Position numbers and translations under genes: made by a program. This document shows, one piece after another, positions 44,585 to 54,015 of a stretch of DNA of 64,000 nucleotides (within the stretch, counting starts at the first letter, position 1; each line of letters opens with the position of its first letter). The stretch covers positions 233,223 to 297,222 of the forward strand of contig NZ_CALGPC010000002.1 of assembly GCF_937960835.1 (NCBI RefSeq), in the 5' to 3' direction. The stretch comes from an uncultured Ferrovibrio sp. (GTDB lineage Bacteria; Pseudomonadota; Alphaproteobacteria; Ferrovibrionales; Ferrovibrionaceae). The notes beneath the pieces are model-generated. The model had not been told where the DNA came from. It did no database searches and worked only from the letters and a program-made list of their open reading frames with translations.

Positions 44585-46363
44585 TTGTATCAGGGCAACG
44601 AGATAGTCTTCATCGCATCTCTGTTGGTCCTGGTCAGCATCTTCTTCGGATCAGCGTCCAGCCGCTTTGGCGTGCCGTTCCTGCTGGTGTTCCTTGGTTT
44701 CGGCCTGCTGGCCGGCGAGAGCGGTCCTGGCGGGATCATCTTCAGCGATTATCAGCTCACCTACACCATCGGCTCCGCAGCGCTTGGGATCATTCTCTTC
44801 GACGGCGGATTGCGGACCAATTTCTCTACCGTCCGGCTCGTCGCCGGGCCCGCCTTCGTGCTGGCCACCATAGGCGTGGTAGGCACCGCAGCCCTGCTTG
44901 GCGTCGCGGCCTATTTCGCCCTGGATATCACCGTACTGGAAGCCTTCCTGGTCGGCTCCATCGTCGGCTCGACCGATGCGGCAGTGGTTTTTTTCCTGCT
45001 CAACATGAAGGGCGTGACGCTGCAAAAGCGCGTCAGCGGCACGCTGGAAGTGGAATCCAGCATCAACGATCCGATGGCCATCTTCCTTACCATGGCCTGC
45101 GTCGAGCTGATCCGCCTGGGGCAGCCGCCGGAAACCCTCACCTTGCTCGGGCTGTTCGCGGCCCAGATGGTCGGCGGTCTGGCGATCGGCGTAGCCGGCG
45201 GTTTTCTGCTGGTTGCCTTGTTCAACCGCGTTCCGGTGGCAGGCGGCTTGTACCCGATTGTCGCGATGGCGGCCGCGCTGCTGATCTTCTCGGGCGCCAA
45301 TTTCCTCAACGCCTCCGGCTTTGTCGCGGTCTACGTGGCCGGACTTGTGCTGGGCAACCGGCGGCATCGCGGCGCTCAGGTCATTTTGCGCTTCTACGAC
45401 GGACTGAGCTGGCTGAGTCAGATCGTCATGTTCCTGCTGCTGGGGCTGCTGATGACGCCGGAGAAGATGACCCCTTATGCCATCGGCGGCGGGATCGTCG
45501 CCTTTGCGCTGATCCTCGTCGCGCGGCCGCTGGCGGTGCTGATCTGCCTGCTGCCGTTCCGGTATACGTGGCGCGAGATCGGCTTCATTTCCTGGATCGG
45601 CCTTCGCGGCGGCGTGCCGATTTTCCTGGCCACGATTCCCGTCCTGGCCGGCATGCCCAATTCCGAACTCTACGTCACCACGGCCTTCTGCTGCGTGCTT
45701 GCCTCGCTGACCGTGCAGGGATGGACAATTGGCCCGGTGGCTCGGTTCTTCGGCCTGGAACTGCCAGCGCGCCCGGAGGCGCCGACCCGCACCGAGATCG
45801 ACTTCGGCGATCCGTCGCTGGACCGCGATATCGCCAGCTATCGGGTGGAGCCGGATTGTCCTGCCCTGGGCTATCGCTTCAGCGAATTGCCGCTGCCACG
45901 GCGCTGCCGGGTGATCACCGTGATCCGCAGCGGCGCCGTCATGGATCGCAGCAAGCTGGAGCGGCTGGAGCCCGGAGACTTCCTGCTGGTGCTGGCGCCG
46001 CCGGAGCAGTTCTTTTCTCTGGATCGCCTGTTCACCGCCCGCCGCATGGCGAAGCGCAAAGAGCAGGGGCGTGGCGACGAGGTATTCGGCGAATTTGTCG
46101 TCTCGGGCGACGCGCTGATGGGCGAGGTTTCGGCGCTCTATGGCATTCCCGTCGACGAGAAGGACCGCAACGATCCCATCGGCGCGTTCATTCGCCGGCG
46201 GCTGCGGCGTGCGGCGGTCGTAGGCGACAGATTGCGCGTTGGGCCTATCGAGCTCATCGTGCGCGAGATGCGGGGCGGACGGATCAGCTCCGTCGGCATC
46301 GAGTTGGAGCCCGAAGAGAATCCCATCCTGCGCGGCTTCCGTCGCGCGTTCGGTTTTGACTAA
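44585..46363 (+). CDS. K+/H+ antiporter of the CPA1 family (NhaP2/CvrA type)
   Basis: A 592-residue antiporter. Twelve or so transmembrane helices (about residues 5-390) hold the FDGGL motif and the ion-binding VGSIVGSTDAAVVFFL region. A cytosolic TrkA_C (RCK_C) domain follows (about 405-490), then a CorC_HlyC-like domain. Such proteins expel K+ or Na+ in exchange for H+. TTG 44585 sits four bases from GGGGGG; a later start would cut the first helix. Unrelated in function to the flanking acyl-CoA genes. Confidence 0.88.
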   Translation: MYQGNEIVFIASLLVLVSIFFGSASSRFGVPFLLVFLGFGLLAGESGPGGIIFSDYQLTYTIGSAALGIILFDGGLRTNFSTVRLVAGPAFVLATIGVVGTAALLGVAAYFALDITVLEAFLVGSIVGSTDAAVVFFLLNMKGVTLQKRVSGTLEVESSINDPMAIFLTMACVELIRLGQPPETLTLLGLFAAQMVGGLAIGVAGGFLLVALFNRVPVAGGLYPIVAMAAALLIFSGANFLNASGFVAVYVAGLVLGNRRHRGAQVILRFYDGLSWLSQIVMFLLLGLLMTPEKMTPYAIGGGIVAFALILVARPLAVLICLLPFRYTWREIGFISWIGLRGGVPIFLATIPVLAGMPNSELYVTTAFCCVLASLTVQGWTIGPVARFFGLELPARPEAPTRTEIDFGDPSLDRDIASYRVEPDCPALGYRFSELPLPRRCRVITVIRSGAVMDRSKLERLEPGDFLLVLAPPEQFFSLDRLFTARRMAKRKEQGRGDEVFGEFVVSGDALMGEVSALYGIPVDEKDRNDPIGAFIRRRLRRAAVVGDRLRVGPIELIVREMRGGRISSVGIELEPEENPILRGFRRAFGFD

Positions 46364-46408
46364 ATGGGGCTAGATAAAACGGTACGCTGACAAGAAAGTG
46401 GAGGAAAC

Positions 46409-47014
46409 ATGGCCGCCCCGCTGGAGTTCTATTTCGACTTCTCCTCGCCCTACGGCTATATCGCAGCCCATCGCATCGACGGTATCGCTGCCAAGCATGG
46501 CCGCACCGTCGATTGGCGGCCAATGCTGCTGGGCGCGGTGTTCAAGGTGGCCGGTACGCAGCCGCTGACCGAATATCCCCTGAAAGGGAAGTATTCGATT
46601 CATGATTTCAAGCGCTGTGCGCGTGAGCATGGCATCGCGTTTAACATGCCAGCCAAGTTTCCGCTGGCGACCCAGGCGGCGGCGCGCGGCGCCTGCTGGC
46701 TGAAAGAGGCGATGCCGGAAAAGGCGGTGCCTTTCATCAAGGCGGTTTATGCGGCCTATTTCGTCGAGGGCAGGGACATATCCTCCCCCGGTCTGGTCGC
46801 CGATGTCGCGTCGGGTGTTGGCGTGGATAGCGGCGCATTTCTGCAGGCCATCGACAGCCCTGAGATCAAATCAAAGCTGCGCGAGATCACCGACGACGCA
46901 ATACAGAATCGCGGCGTCTTCGGATCGCCGTTCACTTTCGTCGATGGCGAACCTTTCTGGGGTGCCGACCGCCTCGACATGATAGACCGCTGGCTCGAAC
47001 GAGGCGGCTGGTAA
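46409..47014 (+). CDS. 2-hydroxychromene-2-carboxylate isomerase family protein (1)
   Basis: A 201-residue member of the DsbA-like kappa-GST family. The N-terminal DFSSPYGY holds the catalytic serine, and the C-terminal VFGSPFTFVDGEPFWGADRLD is the family signature. Original members isomerise a naphthalene-degradation intermediate with glutathione, but most genomic homologues act on unknown glutathione conjugates. ATG 46409 follows GGAGG. No naphthalene genes lie nearby. It is paralogous to the next gene. Confidence 0.85.
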   Translation: MAAPLEFYFDFSSPYGYIAAHRIDGIAAKHGRTVDWRPMLLGAVFKVAGTQPLTEYPLKGKYSIHDFKRCAREHGIAFNMPAKFPLATQAAARGACWLKEAMPEKAVPFIKAVYAAYFVEGRDISSPGLVADVASGVGVDSGAFLQAIDSPEIKSKLREITDDAIQNRGVFGSPFTFVDGEPFWGADRLDMIDRWLERGGW

Positions 47015-47067
47015 AAGATCGGCACAGAACATCTGCAAAAAACGACAACGAAGAGGAGCCTTCCGGG

Positions 47068-47667
47068 ATGTCTGCGGCAATTATCTTCTATTGGGATTTC
47101 ACCTCTCCCTACGCCTATCTGGGTGCCAACCTGATTGAGGCCGTGGCCAAGAAGCATGGGCGCGAGGTGGATTGGCGGCCCATTTCGCTTGGGCATCTGT
47201 GGAAGGCGATCCCCGACCGCACGCCATTCCCGAAGATCAAGATGGATTACATGATGCGCGACTGGGAACGTTCGGCGCAGTTGGCCGATCTGCCGATCGT
47301 GAAGCTGCCGACGCCATTTCCCACCGACGCCAAGCTGCCGCGGCTGCTGTTTTACCGCCTGAAAGCCCAGGATCCCGCGAAGGCTGTGGCTTTTGCCAAG
47401 GCGGTCTTCCGGCAATATTGGGGCGAGGGGCGGGACATTGCCGCGCCGGAGCATCTGACGGCGATCCTCAAGGAACTCGGCATTCCGGAAGAAGAGATCG
47501 CTGCTGCCGCCGAGGACAAGGAGGCGCGGCAGAAAGTGATCGATGCCACGAGTGAGGCGGTTGAGATCAAGGCTTTCGGCGTGCCGACGTTCATGATCGA
47601 CGGCGAGATGTTCTGGGGCTCCGACCGCATCGACCATATCGACCGCTGGCTGGCGCGCCGCGCTTAA
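47068..47667 (+). CDS. 2-hydroxychromene-2-carboxylate isomerase family protein (2)
   Basis: A 199-residue paralogue of the preceding gene with the same DFTSPYAY start and C-terminal FGVPTFMIDGEMFWGSDRID. Compared with the first copy it differs mainly in the middle helical region. GAGGAG lies ahead of ATG 47068. The two copies may have different substrates or form a heterodimer; nothing here shows which. Confidence 0.85.
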   Translation: MSAAIIFYWDFTSPYAYLGANLIEAVAKKHGREVDWRPISLGHLWKAIPDRTPFPKIKMDYMMRDWERSAQLADLPIVKLPTPFPTDAKLPRLLFYRLKAQDPAKAVAFAKAVFRQYWGEGRDIAAPEHLTAILKELGIPEEEIAAAAEDKEARQKVIDATSEAVEIKAFGVPTFMIDGEMFWGSDRIDHIDRWLARRA

Positions 47668-47676
47668 GGCGTTGCC

Positions 47677-48633
47677 GTGAACGCATCATCATCAGGCGGC
47701 GCTACGCCGCTTGCGGCCATCGGGCTCATCGTCACCGCCTTGCTGTGGGGGGCGATGATCCCGATGACGCATGCGCTGGCGACCAGGCATCTCGATCCGT
47801 TCTTCGTATCGGCCATCCGGTATCTGATCCCGGCGCCGCTGCTGCTGGCGATGAGTGTCGCCTTCGACGGGGCATCACCGTTCCGGGCGCCCTTGCCCTG
47901 GCCGAAGGTTTTCCTGCTCGGCGGCGGGATGGCGTCATTTTCCGTGTTCTACACGATCGGGATCATGTTGTCTGAGCCCGTGCGCGCCGCCATTGCGATG
48001 AGCTGTAGTCCGCTGATCGCTGCAATCATGACGAAAATCATGATCCGCGTTCCCCTGGCGCGCGGCTTCTGGCCCGCAGCCATCGCGGCAATGATCGGCG
48101 CGACCTTGGTGGCGCTGGATGCGGTGCGCCCGAAAGCAGGCTCGCCAGGCGATCATGGCTATCTGGGCGAGATGCTGCTGGTCATCGCGATGATGAGCTG
48201 GAGCTGGTATTCGATCAAAGTGCAGTTCTGGCTCGGCCCACTGGGCTGGAGCCAGATGCGCATCACGTTCCTGACGTCGCTATGCGGCGGCATTCTGATC
48301 TGCGGCTTGTTCGCCGTTCTGGCGTGGTTCGACCCGCTGCGAATCCCCAGCGAGATGCCGTCCAGCGCTGCGATTGCCATGCTGGCCTGGGTTGGCATCG
48401 GCGGCGCGGGACTTGCAATCCTGTTCTGGAATTATGGCGTCAGCCATGTCGGCGTGCCGGTGGCGACGCTTTATACCAGCCTCGCGCCGGTCTTCTCGGT
48501 TCTGGTGGCGGCGTTGTTCTTCGGCAGCACGGTTACGCTGCAGCAGATCGCCGGCGGGATCATTATCCTCGCCGGCGTGGTTCGCATGCAGTGGCTGCAG
48601 GCGCGGATGGCCAGGCAGCAGGCGGCGCCTTAG
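47677..48633 (+). CDS. DMT-superfamily (EamA) permease
   Basis: A 318-residue membrane protein with ten predicted helices arranged as two EamA repeats; an inner-membrane exporter of small metabolites. GTG 47677 follows the preceding isomerase gene by nine bases, behind AAGG. The substrate is unknown. Its 3' end overlaps the convergent SDR gene by four bases. Confidence 0.85.
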   Translation: MNASSSGGATPLAAIGLIVTALLWGAMIPMTHALATRHLDPFFVSAIRYLIPAPLLLAMSVAFDGASPFRAPLPWPKVFLLGGGMASFSVFYTIGIMLSEPVRAAIAMSCSPLIAAIMTKIMIRVPLARGFWPAAIAAMIGATLVALDAVRPKAGSPGDHGYLGEMLLVIAMMSWSWYSIKVQFWLGPLGWSQMRITFLTSLCGGILICGLFAVLAWFDPLRIPSEMPSSAAIAMLAWVGIGGAGLAILFWNYGVSHVGVPVATLYTSLAPVFSVLVAALFFGSTVTLQQIAGGIIILAGVVRMQWLQARMARQQAAP

Positions 48634-49409
48634 AAGATCGTATAAGCGCCGTCGATCACGAAGCTGTCGCCGGTGTGATACCGGCTGGCATCGCTCATCA
48701 GATAAACGGCGATGCCGCCGAAATCGTCCGGCTGCCCCCAGCGGCGCGCCGGAATGCGGGGCAGCACGGCGCCGCTGAATTTCGGATCGGCGACGCCGCC
48801 AGCCGTCATCTCGGTTTCGATCCAGCCCGGCAGGATGGAATTTGCAGTGACGCCGTAACGTGCCATCTCCACTGCCAGGGCACGGATCATTGCCACCATC
48901 GCGCCCTTGCTGGCCGCATACGATTGCGCGCGCGCCGCGCCATGGATCGCCGCGGTGCTCGCCATGCCGACCAGGCGGCCGCCCGTCGTATCGCCCGCCT
49001 TGCTGCGCTCGACCATATGCCGCGCGGCAGCCCGCAGGGTGAAGAAGGCGCCATCGGTGTTGACGGAATGCACGCGCCGCCATTCCGCGGTGCTCAATTC
49101 ATGGAAAGCCGAGCGGCTCTGGCTGACGCCCGCATTGGCAAAGCAGCCATCGATCCGGCCCATCGTCTTCAAGGCTTCGGCGAAAGCCGCTTCGACCTGG
49201 TTCTCATCGGATACGTCCACTTTCTGGACCAACACGCGATGGCCAAAGCCTTTCAGCTTGGCTTCTGCGGCAGCGTTCTTGCCGGGATTGCTGCCCCAGA
49301 TCACCAGATCGCAGCCAGAGGCCGCCAGGCCTTCCGCCATGCCCAATCCGATGCCCCCGTTGCCTCCGGTTATCAGGGCGACTTTGCCTTTGAGATCAAA
49401 ATTTTCCAC
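48630..49409 (-). CDS. SDR-family oxidoreductase
   Basis: A 259-residue classical short-chain dehydrogenase. The cofactor loop TGGNGGIGLG is at the N-terminus, the ANAG motif follows, and the catalytic Ser-Tyr-Lys is in MASTAA, then YAASKGA. GTG 49409 was chosen because GGAGGAG lies six bases upstream; the earlier in-frame ATG (49424) contains that site. Substrate unknown. Divergent from mccB. Confidence 0.88.
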   Translation of the reverse strand: MENFDLKGKVALITGGNGGIGLGMAEGLAASGCDLVIWGSNPGKNAAAEAKLKGFGHRVLVQKVDVSDENQVEAAFAEALKTMGRIDGCFANAGVSQSRSAFHELSTAEWRRVHSVNTDGAFFTLRAAARHMVERSKAGDTTGGRLVGMASTAAIHGAARAQSYAASKGAMVAMIRALAVEMARYGVTANSILPGWIETEMTAGGVADPKFSGAVLPRIPARRWGQPDDFGGIAVYLMSDASRYHTGDSFVIDGAYTIF

Positions 49410-49573
49410 GGGCGTCTCCTCCATAGATTTTCTCGATATTGCCGATAGATAAGCGATATTATCAAGTCATTGCGCGAAGCCTATCCTTTTGCCGCCGCGC
49501 CCCTTGCGGCGGGGAGGGGGCACTGGCATGTTCGCCCGGTATTGCCCGAGAACGAGAAGCAGAACGCCTGACC

Positions 49574-51181
49574 ATGAGCGTGCTCACCAGCCAACTCGAT
49601 ACCCGTTCGGCAGCCTTCCGCGAAAACGCAGCGCAGATGCAGGCGCTGGTCGACGACCTGAAGGCCAAGGTGCAGAAGATCAAGCAGGGCGGTGGCGAAA
49701 AAGCCCGCGAGAAGCATCTCGCGCGCGGCAAGCTGCTGCCGCGCGACCGGGTGCGCACCTTGCTGGATCCGGGCTCGCCGTTTCTCGAACTGAGCCAGTT
49801 TGCCGCCTGGGACATGTATGGCGGCGATATCCATGCTGCCGGAATCATCACCGGCATCGGCCGCGTGATGGGCCGCGAATGCGTCATCGTCTGCAATGAC
49901 GCCACGGTGAAGGGCGGCACCTATTTCCCGATTACCGTGAAGAAGCATCTGCGGGCGCAGGAGATCGCGCGCGAGAACCGGCTGCCCTGCATCTATCTGG
50001 TCGATTCAGGCGGCGCGAACCTGCCGACCTGGGACGAGGTGTTCCCCGACAAGGAGCATTTCGGCCGCATCTTCTACAATCAGGCCCGGATGTCGGCGGA
50101 GGGGATTCCGCAGATCGCTGTCGTCATGGGCTCATGCACCGCTGGCGGCGCCTACGTGCCGGCCATGTCGGATGAGTCGATCATCGTGCGCAATCAGGGC
50201 ACGATCTTCCTTGGCGGCCCGCCGCTGGTGAAGGCGGCGACGGGTGAGATCGTTTCCGCAGAAGACTTAGGCGGCGCCGACGTGCATGCCCGTGTCTCGG
50301 GCGTCAGCGACCATTACGCCATGAACGATGCCCACGCGCTGGGGCTTGCGCGACGGATCGTCGGCAACCTGAATGGCGTAAAGCAGGTCTCTGGCGATGT
50401 CCGGCCGCCGAAGCCGCCGCGTTACGATGCCGCTGAACTTTACGGCGTGATCCCGAAGGATGGCCGCATTCCGTTCGACGTGCGCGAGATCATCGCCCGC
50501 ATCGTGGATGATTCCGAGCTGGATGAATTCAAGAAGCTCTACGGCACCACGCTGGTTTGCGGCTTCGCCCGCATCCACGGCTATCCCGTCGGCATCATCG
50601 CCAATAACGGCATCCTGTTCTCGGAAAGTGCGCTGAAAGGCGCGCATTTCATCGAGCTGTGCTGCCAGCGCGGGATTCCGCTGGTTTTCCTGCAGAACAT
50701 CACCGGCTTCATGGTCGGCAAGAAATACGAGTCCGGCGGCATCGCCAAGGATGGTGCCAAGCTGGTGACGGCGGTTTCCTGCGCCAATGTGCCCAAATTC
50801 ACCGTCATCATCGGCGGCTCCTACGGCGCGGGCAATTACGGCATGTGCGGGCGGGCCTATGGCCCGCGGCTTCTGTTCATGTGGCCGAATGCCCGCATCT
50901 CGGTGATGGGCGGCGAACAGGCTGCCAGCGTCCTCGCAACCGTCAAGCGTGACGCCATGGAAGCCGAGGGCAAGACCTGGTCGAAGGAAGAGGAAGAAGC
51001 CTTCAAGAATCCCATCCGCGCACAATACGACCGCCAGGGGCATCCATACTATGCCTCGGCCCGGCTGTGGGATGACGGCATCATCGATCCGGCCGATACG
51101 CGCATGGTGCTGGCGCTGGGCCTGAGCGCTGCTCATAACGCGCCGATTGAACCGACCAGGTTCGGCGTCTTCAGGATGTAA
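49574..51181 (+). CDS. mccB: 3-methylcrotonyl-CoA carboxylase beta subunit
   Basis: A 535-residue carboxyltransferase. Together with MccA it carboxylates 3-methylcrotonyl-CoA in leucine catabolism. The family segments FPDKEHFGRIFYNQA, SCTAGGAYVPAMSDE, FLQNITGFMVG and MWPNARISVMGGEQAA are all intact. ATG 49574 starts the conserved protein; an in-frame extension upstream looks intergenic. The hydratase gene starts three bases after its stop. Confidence 0.95.
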   Translation: MSVLTSQLDTRSAAFRENAAQMQALVDDLKAKVQKIKQGGGEKAREKHLARGKLLPRDRVRTLLDPGSPFLELSQFAAWDMYGGDIHAAGIITGIGRVMGRECVIVCNDATVKGGTYFPITVKKHLRAQEIARENRLPCIYLVDSGGANLPTWDEVFPDKEHFGRIFYNQARMSAEGIPQIAVVMGSCTAGGAYVPAMSDESIIVRNQGTIFLGGPPLVKAATGEIVSAEDLGGADVHARVSGVSDHYAMNDAHALGLARRIVGNLNGVKQVSGDVRPPKPPRYDAAELYGVIPKDGRIPFDVREIIARIVDDSELDEFKKLYGTTLVCGFARIHGYPVGIIANNGILFSESALKGAHFIELCCQRGIPLVFLQNITGFMVGKKYESGGIAKDGAKLVTAVSCANVPKFTVIIGGSYGAGNYGMCGRAYGPRLLFMWPNARISVMGGEQAASVLATVKRDAMEAEGKTWSKEEEEAFKNPIRAQYDRQGHPYYASARLWDDGIIDPADTRMVLALGLSAAHNAPIEPTRFGVFRM

Positions 51182-51184
51182 GAC

Positions 51185-51982
51185 ATGAGCGAAAGCCAAG
51201 AGGTCGTACTGTTTGAGACGGATAGCCGTGGCGTCGCAACCGTGACGCTGAACCGGCCGCAGATCCACAATGCCTTCAACGACGAGGTGGTGCAGCGCCT
51301 GCTCGCGATTTGGACCGATGTTGCCGTCCGCAAGAATATCCGCGTGGTCGTTCTCAAAGGCGCGGGGAAAAGCTTCTCCGCCGGCGGTGATCTCGATTGG
51401 ATGCGTAAATCCGGCCAGGCCAGCCCCGAACAGAATCGCGCCAGCACCATGGCCATGGCGCGCATGCTGAAGCAGTTGCACGATCTGCCTCAGGCGACGC
51501 TTGCGCTCGTGCAGGGTAATTGCATGGCGGGCGGCACCGGCCTTGCTTCGGCATCCGATATCGTGATCGCGACGCGCGCGGCGCAGTTCGCGCTGACGGA
51601 AGTACGCCTGGGCCTGACGCCTGCTACCATATCACCCTATGTCGTGGCAGCCATCGGCGAGCGACAGGCGCGGCGCTATTTCCTTACCGGTGAGCGTTTC
51701 GGCGCGACCGAGGCCAGCCGGATCGGACTGGTGCACGAACTGGTTGAGGACGAAGCGGCGCTGGCGGCGCGAGGCGAGGAGATTGTCTCGGCCCTGCTGC
51801 AAGGCGCGCCGGGGGCGATCCGCGATTCAAAGATCCTGATTGAACGCGTCGCCAATCGCCCGGTGGATGAGGCGCTGATGGAATTCACGGCCCAGAATAT
51901 CGCCGAACGGCGCGCCAGCCCGGAAGGGCAGGAAGGCCTCGCCGCCTTCTTCGAGAAACGCAAGCCCAACTGGGCGCAGTAG
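51185..51982 (+). CDS. methylglutaconyl-CoA hydratase-type enoyl-CoA hydratase
   Basis: A 265-residue crotonase-fold protein. The oxyanion-hole segments KSFSAGGDLDWM and QGNCMAGGTGLAS, and the glutamate-bearing TEVRLGLTPATISPYV, match AtuE/LiuC-type hydratases that turn 3-methylglutaconyl-CoA into HMG-CoA. Its position between mccB and mccA is the strongest argument for this substrate, since enoyl-CoA hydratases are otherwise hard to separate by sequence. Confidence 0.88.
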   Translation: MSESQEVVLFETDSRGVATVTLNRPQIHNAFNDEVVQRLLAIWTDVAVRKNIRVVVLKGAGKSFSAGGDLDWMRKSGQASPEQNRASTMAMARMLKQLHDLPQATLALVQGNCMAGGTGLASASDIVIATRAAQFALTEVRLGLTPATISPYVVAAIGERQARRYFLTGERFGATEASRIGLVHELVEDEAALAARGEEIVSALLQGAPGAIRDSKILIERVANRPVDEALMEFTAQNIAERRASPEGQEGLAAFFEKRKPNWAQ

Positions 51983-52002
51983 ACGATGTCAGCGGGGACC
52001 GC

Positions 52003-54015
52003 ATGTTCCGCAAGATTCTGATCGCCAACCGCGGCGAGATCGCCTGCCGCATCATTCGCACCGCGAAACGCCTGGGCGTCGGCACGGTTGCCGTCTACTC
52101 GGATGCGGACGCGCAGGCGCGGCATGTCCTCATGGCCGATGAGGCTGTGCATATCGGTCCCGCGCCGGTGCGCGACAGCTATCTGGTGGCCGAACGCATC
52201 ATCGCCGCCGCCAGGCTGACCGGTGCGGAAGCGATTCATCCCGGCTACGGCTTTCTTTCGGAGAATGCCGGCTTTGCCCGCGCCTGCGCTGAGGCGGGCA
52301 TCGTCTTCATCGGCCCGCCACCGGCGGCAATTGAGGCCATGGGCCTGAAAGGCGCGGCCAAGGCGCTGATGGAGAAGGCCAAGGTTCCCGTCGTGCCGGG
52401 CTATCACGGCGACGATCAGACGCCGGAATTGCTGGCCAAGGAAGCCGAGCGGATCGGCTATCCGGTGCTGATCAAGGCCGTCGCGGGCGGCGGCGGCAAG
52501 GGTATGCGCCGCGTCGATACGGCGCAGGATTTCGCCGCGGCTCTGGCGGGCGCCAAGCGCGAAGCGGCCAATGCCTTCGGCGACGACAAGGTTCTTTTGG
52601 AGAAGTATCTGGTCAAGCCGCGCCATATCGAGATCCAGGTTTTTGCTGATGCCAAAGGCAACGCCGTGCATCTGTTCGAGCGCGACTGCTCGGTGCAGCG
52701 GCGCCACCAGAAGGTGCTGGAAGAAGCACCCGCACCCGACATGTCCAGCCAAATGCGCCAGGCCATGGGGGCGGCTGCCGTCGCAGCTGCCAAGGCGATT
52801 GGCTATGTCGGCGCCGGAACGGTGGAATTCATCGCCGACGTCTCCGAAGGCCTGCGCGCCGACCGGTTCTATTTCATGGAGATGAACACCCGGCTGCAGG
52901 TCGAGCATCCGGTCACCGAAATGATCACCGGCCAGGACCTGGTCGAGTGGCAGTTGCGAGTGGCTGGAGGCGAGGAACTGCCTCTGCGCCAGGAACAGCT
53001 AACCATCAGCGGCCATGCCGTCGAGGCGCGCGTCTATGCGGAAGATCCCGTCCGCAATTTCCTGCCTTCTGTGGGCGTGCTGCACCGGCTGCGCAGCCCG
53101 GCGGAAAACGCTCATGTCCGCGTGGATACCGGCGTCTCGGAAGGCGATGCGGTGACGCCGTATTACGATCCGATGATCGCCAAGCTAATCGTCTGGGACA
53201 CCGACCGGAAATCCGCTCTGCGCCGTCTGCGGCAGGCGCTGGGTGAGTATCAGATTGCCGGCGTGGCGACGAATACCGCTTTCCTGATCGCCTTGGCCGG
53301 CCATCCGGCCTTTGTCGAAGGCGATCTGGATACCGGTTTCATCGAGCGCTTTCGCTCCGATCTGATCCCGCAGCAGACACCGGCACCGGTTTCAGTGCTG
53401 GCCCTTGCGGCGCTGGCCGTCACGCTGGAGCGGCGGGCGCAAGCGGCCGCGATGAGCGTTGGCGATCCTTGGTCGCCCTGGAGTGCCGTCAACGGCTGGC
53501 GCATGAATGATGTCGGCTGGGATGAGTTGATCTTCAAAGATCGCGATACCGACATTGCCTGCCGGATCGAGTATGTCGGCGCAGATGCCGTCCGGCTGCG
53601 TGTGCAGGACAAAGAAGTGCTGGTTCAGGGTACGCTGGAAGCCGACGGCACTCTGGATGCTGCGCTGGATGGCCGCCGGATGAAGATCGGCATCGTCCGA
53701 CAAGGCGACGATCTGACCATCCTTTTGCCGGGAGAAACCCACAAGCTTACCCTTGTCGACCCACGGGTGGTGTCCGCTATCGATGAGGGCGCAGGCGGGC
53801 AACTGAACGCGCCGATGCCGGGCAAGGTGGTACAGGTTCTGGTGGCGGAAGGTGCAAAGGTCGAGAAGGGCCAGGCCTTGATGATTCTGGAAGCCATGAA
53901 GATGGAACATACGATCAGTGCCCCAGGCCGCGGCGTGGTGGCGAAGATCAACTTCCAGGCCGGCGATCAGGTGACCGAGGGCGTTTCGCTGCTCAGTATC
54001 GAGGGGGAAGACTGA
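52003..54015 (+). CDS. mccA: 3-methylcrotonyl-CoA carboxylase alpha (biotin) subunit
   Basis: A 670-residue biotin-dependent carboxylase subunit. The biotin carboxylase part (about 1-450) has FLIANRGEIACR, the ATP-grasp glycine loop KAVAGGGGKGMRR and MNTRLQVEHPVTE. A linker follows, then the biotin carrier domain with biotinylated Lys633 in EAMKMEH. It pairs with MccB. The ATG at 54015 of the HMG-CoA lyase shares a base with its stop codon. Confidence 0.95.
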   Translation: MFRKILIANRGEIACRIIRTAKRLGVGTVAVYSDADAQARHVLMADEAVHIGPAPVRDSYLVAERIIAAARLTGAEAIHPGYGFLSENAGFARACAEAGIVFIGPPPAAIEAMGLKGAAKALMEKAKVPVVPGYHGDDQTPELLAKEAERIGYPVLIKAVAGGGGKGMRRVDTAQDFAAALAGAKREAANAFGDDKVLLEKYLVKPRHIEIQVFADAKGNAVHLFERDCSVQRRHQKVLEEAPAPDMSSQMRQAMGAAAVAAAKAIGYVGAGTVEFIADVSEGLRADRFYFMEMNTRLQVEHPVTEMITGQDLVEWQLRVAGGEELPLRQEQLTISGHAVEARVYAEDPVRNFLPSVGVLHRLRSPAENAHVRVDTGVSEGDAVTPYYDPMIAKLIVWDTDRKSALRRLRQALGEYQIAGVATNTAFLIALAGHPAFVEGDLDTGFIERFRSDLIPQQTPAPVSVLALAALAVTLERRAQAAAMSVGDPWSPWSAVNGWRMNDVGWDELIFKDRDTDIACRIEYVGADAVRLRVQDKEVLVQGTLEADGTLDAALDGRRMKIGIVRQGDDLTILLPGETHKLTLVDPRVVSAIDEGAGGQLNAPMPGKVVQVLVAEGAKVEKGQALMILEAMKMEHTISAPGRGVVAKINFQAGDQVTEGVSLLSIEGED

